Source: Cavia porcellus
Taxonomy: Eukaryota > Chordata > Mammalia > Rodentia > Caviidae
Assembly (NCBI RefSeq): GCF_034190915.1
Contig: NW_026947491.1
Coordinates: 25,422,101 to 25,486,100, forward strand
Direction of reading: 5' to 3'
Length of the DNA stretch: 64,000 bases
Positions within the stretch are counted from its first letter, which is position 1, and the number at the start of each line of letters is the position of its first letter. The notes beneath the pieces were generated by a model. That model was not told the DNA's origin. It saw nothing but the letters and a program-made list of their open reading frames with translations, and ran no database searches. This document shows, piece by piece, positions 37,501-49,600 of the stretch. Both the position numbers and the translations under genes were made by a program.

Positions 37501-40500
37501 CTATGACAGTGCACTGCTTCTGCCCCTGATTTTCTGGTTGTCTCTTTCTGTTCCTTATCTGCCTCTGAGCTTTCTACCTTCCACGTAGCTGGCAGGAAAC
37601 ATCTGACTACCTAGAACATCGTTATTTTAACATGGGCCCAGAGCAGCTTTTATTATATTGCAAAGCTGCACATTTATTCAAATTTTCTAGGATTTTCCAA
37701 AAACTGATGTTTTATTCTCAAAAAAGGGGGAGTCAGTTACAAAGAGGAAAATTGGGAATGTAAGAAAGTATTAATAATTTCAAATGAATGCTGGAAAAAT
37801 GCAAGGTATAAAGAATTAACATATTCCCTAAGGTCTGTAAATTATTAGTACAAATAATTCCCAATTTTTATATACTATATACATCAGTGATCTTTGATGC
37901 GAACTACGATACTGAACAAAAAGTAAATAATTGTGGCTTTTGTTCACAAGCAAATTTTGTTCTGTTAAATAGTAGGATGTACCATCACTGTTTTTTCAGA
38001 TGTTTCCCAATCTTTTAATGCTTATAAGCTTAGATGCACTCGGAGAAAACAGAGTCACTTATGACATGGTAAGAAAAATTCATGAAACATGAAGTCTTAA
38101 AATATGTTACAAACTAACTTTTTATGATCTGAAAATCTTTTCTTGGTGCTTCTTTTCTCCTCAGTACACGATTGCAGTATGAGTGTCTTCACTCCTCGTG
38201 TGGAGCCAGAGCACGCACAGGACACATCTGTATTCCTGGTCCCCTCTTCCCTACCCCATCTCTCTCCTCCCTGCCTCTCTTATTCTCCATTCCATTTGAG
38301 ACAGATCTGTCTCCCTGATTTCTATCCAGCTTTTATTTCACATTTTATTTTTTAATTTGGGTTTCTCATGTAAGAGAAGCCACGCAATATTTAAGCTTGT
38401 GTGTCTGATTTATTTCACTTAACATTATGGTTGCAAAGTTAATCATTCATTTTCCTACACATGACTCAAGTTTATCTTTCCTTGTGCCACAGTAGTACAC
38501 TGTTATGTGTAAATACCACATTTTCTTTATCCATGCATCCGTAGATGGGCATATAGGCCACTTTAGCTATTATGAATTGTGCTTCTATAACATGGGTTTG
38601 TACAGATCACTGTAATACAATGTCTTTAACCCTTTCAGGAAGATACCTAGAAGGGAAATAGCTAGGTTGAAAGTAAATTTCAGTTTTAGTTTTTTGATTT
38701 CCATAATGGTTAAGCCAGTTTACATTCCCATTTTCCCCACAGCCTCACCAGCACTGGTTATTATTTGGTTTCTTGATTGTAGCCATTCTTTTTGAGTAAG
38801 ATGGAATCTCAGGGTTATTTTAATTTGAGTTTTTCTAATGGCTAGCAGTATTGAGCATTTCTTCACATATTTATTGAAGATTTTTACTTCTTTGGAGAAG
38901 TATCTATTCATTTCACATACCCATTTTTTGATTGGGTCATTTATTTTGGGAGAGGTTTAATATTTTTGAGTATGTATATATTCTAGATATTAGTCCTCTG
39001 AAGAATAGCAGGCCAAAATTTTTCCCCATTCTGTAGTTTTCTTTTCACTTTCTTGGTTGTTTCATTTACTGTGCAGAAGGTTTTTTAAATTAAGTATGTT
39101 AACTTTTATAAATTTGAGCAATTTTATTCCCTAAAGGAACCCAATGACTTGTAATTAAGTTGGCCAGGAAAGTTAGATAGGCTGCAAAGTAACATATAAT
39201 ATAGTAACTTAGGAAGCAGTGGCAAACAGATGTCAGCTATTTATACCAACAGCTTTTCTTTTTCCTGTGCAGGCTGGGAAAGGGTTTCTTCGGTCCATCA
39301 AAGCTACTCCACTGGCCATTGCGGATTTAATCCCAGCAGATACAGTTATCAATCTCACCTTAGCAGCAGGCTGGTATACTGCAGTACACAGGTATGGATG
39401 CAAGTGGTCTTTCAAAGATTTAATGAGGAAAGGGGTAAATATGTTAGATGCATTTTCAAATTGTAGAAGACCCCTAGTATAATAAAGTTTCGCTTTCAAT
39501 GTTGTATACCCAGTATACCGCTATATATGCATTGAACTTTTCTATAAATACTGCTTTGTATTTGGTTGATCATAAAATAGTGTACTCTGAAAATCATGAA
39601 ACCATGAAATTCTCAATGCTCAAAATACTTTTCTATTCAGTAATTTATGTTGTAGCTTCTTTTTTTAAGGCAAGGAGATGATAAAAGTTGATGAAATGAT
39701 AGCATATTTTATATTTCATTGAACTTCTCAGTATTTGGTAAATTCCAAAAGCTTAGGTCACTGTGCATGGGAAAATTTCCTAATATGAAGGAGAAAAAAA
39801 ATAGGTTGCTCATTTATTTAGCTCTGCTAGTAAGTGATAAGCAGAATTAAAATTTCCTTATATGAGCTCAGATTTACATGCTCCTCATCTCTCATACTTG
39901 TTTGATGTCTTTTACACACAGTGTTTTCCTAATGTTTTTCCATTTGCGTATTGACTGAGAGAAGTTAAAAGACAGGACTTCTTAAGAGTGCTTTAGTCAA
40001 GGGAATTTTTGAAACCAGTCTGTCTTGTTATTTTCTCATGTTTATTGCTCTCTCATTACTTTTCCATTGTTGTATTTATCTAATTTTTATTTCAATTCAC
40101 AGACCTAAATCAACGTTAATCTACCACTGTACATCTGGTAATCTCAATCCCTGTAACTGGCTCAAGATGGGTGAGTGTATCTGGTGATGTAGCCACACAA
40201 GCACCAGTGTTTGTCCCAGGATTACATAGACAACATGAGTTATGGAGCTGAGACCACAGTCAGGGAGAAACTCAAAAACTTACTGTAAAGAAACAGAATG
40301 GTTGCAAATGATAAATGTGTCATAATTAACTAGAATGTATTGTGCTGTGTCTGGGAGACCAGAAGGTAGAAGGTACACATGGTTGTACAGAATAAGCAGT
40401 CCACTGGCTACAGACTTTAAAAACCAATAATAAAATCAAGCAAAAGTAAACAGCATCAGTGATACAATACTCCTCCTGCTGGCCAACTGCTTTTGTACAT

Positions 40501-43500
40501 GTCACTTTCCCACTTGGTGTACCAGTGAAAATGTGAAGTGATCAAGGGCTAGGACAGCTGCTCCCTTTGAGGATTTGCTGCGTCCTATTTGCCAATATCT
40601 TAGTGAGGATTTTGCGTCTGTTTTCATTAAGGAAATTGGCCTGTATTTCTCTCTTTCATTTATATCATTTTCTGACTTTGGGCTCAGCATGGTGCTGGCT
40701 TCCAGAAAGGGGTTGGAAGCACTCTTTCCCTTTCAGTTTCATTGAAGAGTCTGAGGAGTACTGGTAATATAATGTCCTAACAATTTTAGAGAATTCAGCA
40801 TATCCCTGGACTTTTTTTTAGTTGGTAAGAACCAGCTCTTCAATTTGTTGAAAATTTGTATTATTTTGTGTCATTAATTTCTGCTCTGCCATTTATAATT
40901 TAACTCCTTAATTTTGGTTTGGGCTTAGATTGTTTTTGTTTTCAAGCATTTTCGGGTTCCTCATTAGGTTTTTTGTTTTGTTTTGTTTGGTTTTTTTTTT
41001 TTAGCTCACTCTTGTTTTTCTAATGTGAGCATTGATTGCAGTACACTTCCCTCTTAGGCCTGCCTTCATTGTGTCCCATAGGTTGTGTTGTATTGTACTG
41101 ACTTTGTTATTTGCTTCCAGAAATTGTTTAGTTGCTTCTTTGATTTATTCAGTGATTCATTATATGTTTGATGATGTGTTAAGTTTCCATGTGTTTCTAA
41201 ATTTTGCGTGGTTTCTTTTGTGAGTGATTTCTAGTTTTGTTGAACAGTGGTCTGGTAGTAAATATGGGGTAATTTCAATTTTTATATTTAATTGCGCAGA
41301 CTTTGTAGACTAGTAAATGATCTATCTTGAAAGAAGTTCCATGTGCTCCTGAGAATAATTCATATTCTATTGCATTAGGCTTTAAAGTTTGTTGAGAAAT
41401 CAGCTGTAGTTGATATAGGTTTAACTTTCTGTGATTTTGTTTTGCTTTTATCTGATAGTTTTTAAATTTCAGGGTTTTTTTTTTAGGCATGTAGTGTTGC
41501 TATTAGAATGTGTTATAGGGAACTTTTTTCATTGTAGTTGTTGTTCTATGAGTCTTATTTCCTTGTGTGTTGAATTCTTTCCTCATACTTGGAAAGTTTT
41601 CTACTATGATTTCTATAAACAAAGGTATTATTCCATGTGTGCTGTTTTCTGGCTTCTCTTTAACTCCAATTAACCTTAGGCTGGTCTTTTTTAGTGTCTT
41701 TTTTAGTAGCTATTGGATAAATTTTTCTTGTTCACATATCTTTTTTGAGGCTTCTTTGAGTAATTTGTCATAATTTACCATTTTGTCCTTGATTATAGAA
41801 ACTATATTAACATCATTCATTTCTGCAATTTATGAATTCTGTATAATTTTTTTATATCTAGTATATCTAGACTTTTTTAAGATTCTATATCTTTGGTAAA
41901 TTTGTCATTCATGTTTGGAACCATTTTTGTCAACTCTTCCAAGGTTTCATTTATTTTCCCAAAGTCTACACTGGTCATTTTGTATAATTCCATCAATTTT
42001 TGGGTCATGCCCTATTTGAACTCACCAAGTTTCTTTAACTCTTCGGTTTGTAAAGCTCTGCTACCTGAGGTTTGCTTTCCTTTCAGTGGTTGCTCCCTGC
42101 ATGTCTTAAGGAAGGTGGGAGACATTAGGAGTCTTTTTTGCCTTGTTTTCCCATGTCCCTATGTGTATAGTACCCCCAACACTTTCTTTTTTGGTGCCCA
42201 AAGTTGAAGTCAAGTAGGGTAAGGAGAGCTTGTAATTGATATGATCTTTTTGTAAAATACTGCCTTCTTGTGATGTTTTCAACTTTATTTTCCCAAGGAC
42301 AATATATACCCCTTCAGGCACTTAATATAAGTGATTTTGACTCTTACCTGTGTTGTGAGGAAGCAATTACTTGTGGTTATAACAGCATCACAGATCCTTC
42401 GCTTCTATGTGGTAGACGTTGCATTTATACTTTCACCCTTACGAGTACTCTTTGCAGCCTACTTTCAGTGTGGATGAAGAAGTGGAAGGATGGGTAAAAG
42501 AGGAATCTAGGTCAGGAGGGGGAGAGCAGATAGGAGGAATGGCACTAGGTGGAAAATAAATTAGATATGGGATTGGACTCTGTCGGAGGTCTTGTAGTTG
42601 GGTTGAAGGGCTGGAGCTGAGAGTTTTAAGATATTTGCCGGAAGAAGACAGGATGCAGCAGGAAGAAGGTGCACTTTGGACTGAGGAAAGGTTTGAGGTT
42701 GTCAGAACCTGTTGATACACATGTGCACCTAGAAAGTGGAAAAGAGACAAGAAATGACCAGGGGCCACGTGAGATACGGAATGCCAAATGAATGGAACAG
42801 AGAAGCAGAGGGCCAATTCAAGAGAAGACAGGACTGACAGCAGAATATGGTGAACTAACACTTTCAGAGAAATACTTTAAAAACTGGGAGAAATAAGAAA
42901 GTAGTATTGCTATGGAAACGAGTTGAAAACAAGGAGACAATGATGAGAAAGAGAAGAGAAAATAAACACCATTAAATCAAAGCAAAAAAAAACCCTTGTA
43001 TATTATATTATACATATTGGAAAAATATTTATATATACCTACACGTGTGTATATATCTCAAACACGCAACAAGAGACTGTACCTGTGAGTCACATGGGAC
43101 CACTTAGCCAAAAAGCTGGAGAGTTTCCAGCTCCCTTCTTGATTTGCTTGCAGTCCAACTGCAGGCAGCCATGCCAACTCACCGCTTTTCTCTTGCACTC
43201 AAAACTCCAACAAACACAGCCGGGAGCATCCTCCTCTCTGCAGAGGCAGGGACCAGGCTGTGCCGCTTGGCTGCTCAGGACTCCCTGCACCGGTACCAGC
43301 CCACAGCGGGAGGTCCTGGGCGTTCCAATCCGGCACTTGCAGCCCCTGCGCTCTGGGGTGGGAGAGTCTGCTTGGGCATGTACCTGGGTCCTGTTGGTCT
43401 GGGTTCCCATCCTCAGCATGCCAAGGTGCTACTTGGAGCAGAGGTGACGGAGAAGAGTCCGGTCCTGCCGCACTCCCACTTCTGGGTTCTGGGTATCAGG

Positions 43501-46500
43501 CTCTCCCTGAGGCTTGCAGTGCCGCTGTGGCCCCCTCGCCCTGCTCCCCCTCCGCAGTGCTCCGGATGCTAGCATCAATGTGCGATGTGCATGGAGCATC
43601 TTTCCCGCTAACGCTCTGATTCACAGCGAAGACCCTGCCCCAGGGCCCACTGGGTCTCTGGAAATCCTCTCTGAACTCTGGCCTAAAGCCTCTCTCAGAA
43701 GCCACACTGTTTTGTGTTTTGTTTTGTTTTGTTTTGTTTTGTTTTTGAGACAGAGTCTTGCTGCTCAGGCTTGCTTTGAAACCATAGTTTTAGCTAGCAT
43801 CTATGATTATGGATGCCAGTGAGATCCACTTTAAGATACTCTATCCCATCCAATATCTCTGTTTGTCTGCAGGAAAGGGATGGAATTCGTTTAATGTATG
43901 AAACCCATGGACATAAATCCAAACATCTAATGTTGGTAGAGAGTAAAGGCAGGCAGTTTACCTCTCCTGCAGGATTTTCAGAGCCCCCTAACTCTCTCTC
44001 CTTTTCCTGTCATGTGGTTAACAGTATCTTTATACATTCTACTGGTAAACCATGGTACCAAACTGAAAGCACTGCAGAGCAGCGCGGCACTATGCCTTGT
44101 TGGAAGACAGGCTTTGACTTTAAGAACCCTTTTGTAAGGATGACCAAGACTTGGCTTGTATGTCTGCTCTACTCCTCTCTAACCAGAGTGACAGTGTGAG
44201 CATTGGCTCAGTGCAAAGATTCCCCGCAGTGCCAAGTCTCTGAATGACAATCCGTTTTAACAGCATGTCTGGACATTATTGCTGATTCATTTGATTTTGC
44301 ATTCAAAATAAAACTCACTTTCATTACTAGTACTAATCAAAATGCTTCAGTAAGGGTCACTAGCAGCATCATGGCAGGGGAACATCCTTGGCCTCAAGTG
44401 AACTCACACAGTGGTGACAGCTGGGTGAATGAACATGAATCTCCCACTGTTACTTCCATTAATGTTTTCACTAAAAGATTTCAATCTTTTGCATATGGTG
44501 TTATACATGGTTTACCAGATTTATATCTGTAGTTCAAGAAATTTAACACTTTTTGACAATATAAATGGGACTTTCATGATGAAAAATTTTCTACTGGTGA
44601 TAATGCATAGAACTGCAATTGACTTGTATATTTGTATGTTAACCTTATATCCAACATCCTTGATAACTATTATAAGCTGGTGTCCTTAATCTGAAAATTT
44701 GAAATCTGAAAGGCTCCAAAATCTAAAATAGTTTGAGTGCTGATATGAGTTCATGACTTTGATGACCTAATGTACTTTGTTTCATGCACAAAATTATAAA
44801 AAAGAATAGTATGGTATAAAATTACCTTTAGACTATGTGTATAAAATATGTAAGAAATATAAATTTCATATTTAAACTTAAGCTCCACCCAGAAACATCT
44901 CTTTACATATATATAGACAGAATATCTCTCCAAAATCTCAAAAACCCAAGATCCAAAACACTTCTTCCCAAGCATTTTAAGATAAAGGATACTCAACCTG
45001 AATTTCTAGTAGTTGAACATAATTTCCTTTAAGTTTTCTATGTAAACAGTTAATCAATATAAATAGTTACTCCTATCTTACCATACACTGAGTTGTTGTT
45101 GCTGTTGAACTTTTAATACAATGTTGAATAGAAGTGGTAGTTGTGGGTATTATTATTATTATTATTGGTACCAGGAATCAAACTCAGGATCTCACACTTG
45201 CCATGATACTGAACTATATCTCTGGCCATAGTGGACATTATTGTTGTGTTGCTAATTTTAAACAAAAGACTGCAAATGTTCCCCTATTTATGAATATGAA
45301 GCTATCTGCCATCCTAAAGATAAACCCACCAGTTCACAGTATGCTCTTTTTCATAATCTGTTGGATTCACTTGGTTAATAATTTGGTATTATTTCTTGAG
45401 TAAAATAAGTTTACACTTTTGTGTCTTGACTAATTTTGGCTTTAGTATATCAACTTTAGAGAATGGATTGAAGTATATTTCTTTTTTCTCCTATTCTTTA
45501 TTAAGTCTTTGTATAAGATCAGAGTAGTCTATTCTTTGAAAGTTTGGTAAAATCACCTGTAAATTATTTGGATTTGTGATTTTATTGTGAGCATTTTTGT
45601 TGTTGTTGTTGTTTGGCACCAGGGATTCAACTCATGACTTCACACTTGCCAGAAAGCACTTGTGCTGCTGAGCTAAATCCCTGGCCCTATTGTGGGAAGA
45701 TTCTTACAGCTTCAATTTCTTTAACACTTATAGGATTTTGCAAGCATTCAGTTTCTGCATTATCATTGTTAAGTATTTGTCTTTTAGTCCATTTTAAAAT
45801 GTGAGTTCAAGTCCATTTTGGGCTAATAACTTACCTAATAAGTGAGACTCTTACCTCAAAAAACAAAAACAAAACAAAGAAGAAAGGAGAAAAAATAGAA
45901 AAAGAAAGAAACAAGGAAAGGAGAAAAGAGAAAAAGAGTTCAGCCTTAAAGCTTAACTGTTAAGAAATTCCCAATGATTCCCAATGATACAACCCTGGAA
46001 GTGTAGCCCCTAGCCTCTGTCTTGGGTCTTTCTGAATACACTAGGTAACACTGGAATTGAATGATCAGTTATGTTCAGTTTCTGTATTTGATGAAATTTT
46101 TCCCATGAATTTATTAGATAGTAACTGTTTCAATAAAAAGATTTCTTAGCTCCTTTCCATCATTTGGCTTGCATAAAAATCTGCCCAGCATAGGAATCAC
46201 CAAATTCTTCTCAGAAGTTGACTCTGAACTCTATGCATCAGATCCTTGGTCTCCATTACTTTGACCCATGACAGGTGTCTTCCAGTGTGCAGGACTTCAA
46301 TGACCTGAAGCTAAGCTCTTTTTCTTATTTCTCAGGATTACACGTTTTGGAAACCTTTGAAAAGGTCCCATTTGAGAAAGCTTTCAGGAGACCAAAGGCT
46401 AACTTCACAACCACCAGCTTCACAAACCACTACTGGAACGCAGTCAGCCACCGGGCCCCTGCCGTCATCTACGACATCTACCTGCGGCTTACTGGGAGAA

Positions 46501-46642
46501 AGCCCAGGTGAGGGGCTGGGCACCACCCTCAAGGGTGCCACTAACCTGGGAGTCCAGGGCCCGCATCTGCAGTCCTCCCTCCTGCCGAGGGTCATAGGAG
46601 ATACCAGAGTGCCACACACGCACGTGTGCGCGCATAGACACA

Positions 46643-46698
<56 letters not shown>

Positions 46699-49600
46699 CA
46701 TTGAGTCAAAAGCAGTACAAGAAGCCAGGTATGAATGAAGGCACATACTTGTAATTCCAAAACTCTGACATGCTGAGATAAGTGAATAGCAAGTTCAAGC
46801 CCAGGCTGGGCAGTTTAGCAATTTAGTGAATTGCTACTTCAAAATAGATAAGTAAAACATCAACAACAATATAATGGCTGGGGATGTAGCTCTGTGTGAA
46901 GACTCTGGTTCCATTCCCAGTACGGGGCAGGTGAGAAACCATAACTCACTGCTATATTAAAAATCCTCCAATGTAATCTTTAAAAGTAACATTAAGGAAC
47001 TTGCCTGATGTATTCAGCAAATAATCATACATTTAAAAAGAAAAGCAACTGGGACCTTGTCCCTGGGTTTTCCAAATAGTTCATCCTAACCAGAACAGCA
47101 GTGGCTCCCTTGAGGAGCGCTCCCTACATGGCCGTCATGGGGAAAGGCCTCTCGCAGTCCCACTGTTGTGCCCACACTCGGGGTGACAAGGCAGGACACA
47201 GAAGCTAGGGGATTCGTCCGGAAGGCTTGGTAGAGGTAGAGTGTGGGAAAGCAATCTCAAAGCCAGCATCAGGAGCTAGACTGACTGCACCTAGAGAGAC
47301 GTGTGATGGTGGATAGACACTGGTGGAAAGGCAGTATTGTCACCCTCAGGTGGTATGTGTGACACAGGGCACATCTTTATCTCTGCCTCATCTGGACAAT
47401 ATTTTGTGTGTCAGAGGTCTCATCCTTATAATTACCAAGGGCAGTTATGTGATCAAGAATCAGCCCATGGCTCCTGTACTGGCCCTCTTGGGACTACAAC
47501 TTACCCAATTTTCAAAGGCTTTGTTTTGAGCTTGTAAGTCTTCTTAAGTTGGGTAAAGACTATGTGGAAAATATTTGGGGGCTTTCAAAATGTCAGAATC
47601 AAAAAGTGGCCTGGGGCTGGGGATTTAGCTCAGTGGCATAAGTGCCTGCCCTGCAAGCAGGCAGTCGTGAGTTCAATACCCGGTACTGATAAAAAAAAAA
47701 AAAGACAAAAAAAAAGTGGCCTAAAGAAAGAGTCAGGTTCAGTAAGTAATAAAAAACACAGGAGAGAGAGGTAATAAAAGCAAGTGAGTATTTTGTTTGT
47801 GAAAAATGTGTGTTTGTGAGCTATTAAATTTTAATGGGAAATGGGTTGTTTTGTAATATGAACTTTAACAATAATCCTTGTGGAAGAAAAAGCAAAAATC
47901 CACCTAATCCGTTTTCCTTTCTGGTGTAGTTATATGCAGTTGTCTAGGTCTTTACATCACAAATGAACATTTATAAGTCTATTCTTACAGTAAGGTAGAG
48001 ATGTATGTGTTACACATAAATCAGTCATACATAGCCTTTAACTTTCTCACCACTTTCCATGAAACCCTGTCATTCTGCCCAGTTTTCTCCTCCTTCTCCC
48101 TCTACAAAAAAACAACAAACAAACAAAAAACCCCAGGCCAATCGCTGTCATCACTCCTGCCCCTGCCCATTTACAAAACATGCTCCTGAATCTGGGGAGG
48201 ATGCTCAGGACCTAGACTGCCGGTACATAGGTGTTTTGCCCTAAAGAAAAGACTGTCAATTGACATTGTTGTGGGTACAAAATGGTGTATGGTTCCCATC
48301 ATTGTTACTACTTTCCAAGAATCAATCTTTCATCAGACTTATGAGAAATTAAATCTCATTGTTAGATTTTCATTCCCCTGATTGCTGGAGGAGCTGAACT
48401 TTCATTTGTTTATTGGACATTCAAGTTTTCTTTTCTCCTCTGTGAGTTGTCTGCTTCTGTTCTTTGCCTATTTTTTCTAGTGGGATGTCCCTGTTACGAA
48501 AACTTTCATGTATGTGTTATGAAGGTATATTTCACATGTTTTCTTCAAGTCTCTTTTTTTATTGTTTAGTTTTGATTATGAGGCCTTTTCTAATACAAGT
48601 GTACATGCCTGTCATAGAGTAAGAGCATGAAATTTAGAGTCAGACTTGTTTAGCCGTATGAGCTCTTAAAATTTCTCCATCATTTTAAATTCCAAATTTT
48701 TCCTTTGTAGAAAGGGGATAGGCCTTATGTGTATACACATAATGCCTAGACTATATAATCACTATTATTACTAAAGAAGTTTTAAATTGTTATATAGTAA
48801 AATGAATCATTCTCTTCTTTTATATAATATATATTTTTTCTGTAAAATATTTTTTCTTTAAAAAATGCCATAAGGTTGATATCGTCCCTTACAGACAGTA
48901 ACACTGTATAAACATTATTTTTAAAAATTAAATCTGTTGGAGTCACATCAAAGTGCACTAGAGTTGGGACATGAATGAAAATTGAAATCAGAGTTACTAA
49001 CTCTATTCTGGTCCTTGTATCAAAGAGATTCCCGATGACACAATGGGAATAGTGTCTCACAAGTCATTAGGTGCATGAGCATTAGAATTTAATCAGAATA
49101 AGACCAAACCCTCAGAACAGCATCATCAACCATTACTAAGTCGACTGTCGCAATCACTGCTACCAAGTCTGGCTTAGCTAAGACAAAAATCAAGTTTTCT
49201 CAATAGTCCAAGATAATTTGTAGCTGAGAGAACTAGGCTGGAACATCAGCTACAGTGACCCTGAACATAATCTTTTGTAAAATGAATACAAATAACTCCT
49301 GACTACCTCACAGTTACATTGTGCAGAGCCGAGGCTATACTCATAAGTGAAATAAATCAAACTCACATTTATAAATATTGTCTCCCTCATATAAAAAACT
49401 AAAAATAAAAATCTGAAAGAGTAATAAGATCCAAATTATACAATACATATTGTAATAATGAAGGGGAAAGAAAGTGCTCAAAAGGACAAAGAACTGCTTG
49501 GATGGGGAAAGGAAAGAGGAAGAAAGGAAAAGACTGTATGTATGTTGGTAAACATATGTAAATATATGTGTATACATATGCTAGATAAATAGCTATCTAC

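Noticed and set aside
42439..42861. 140-codon minus-strand open frame in FAR2 intron 8
   Set aside because: Composition is Ser/Pro/Leu-rich, reverse of a purine-rich stretch, with no recognisable domain or splice structure.
43144..43619. Overlapping open frames of 119-142 codons in the GC-rich block
   Set aside because: Several registers and both strands are open together, as expected from GC-rich composition. No domain recognised.
46613..46694. CRISPR-like or regulatory array
   Set aside because: It is a plain CA microsatellite; no repeat-spacer structure.
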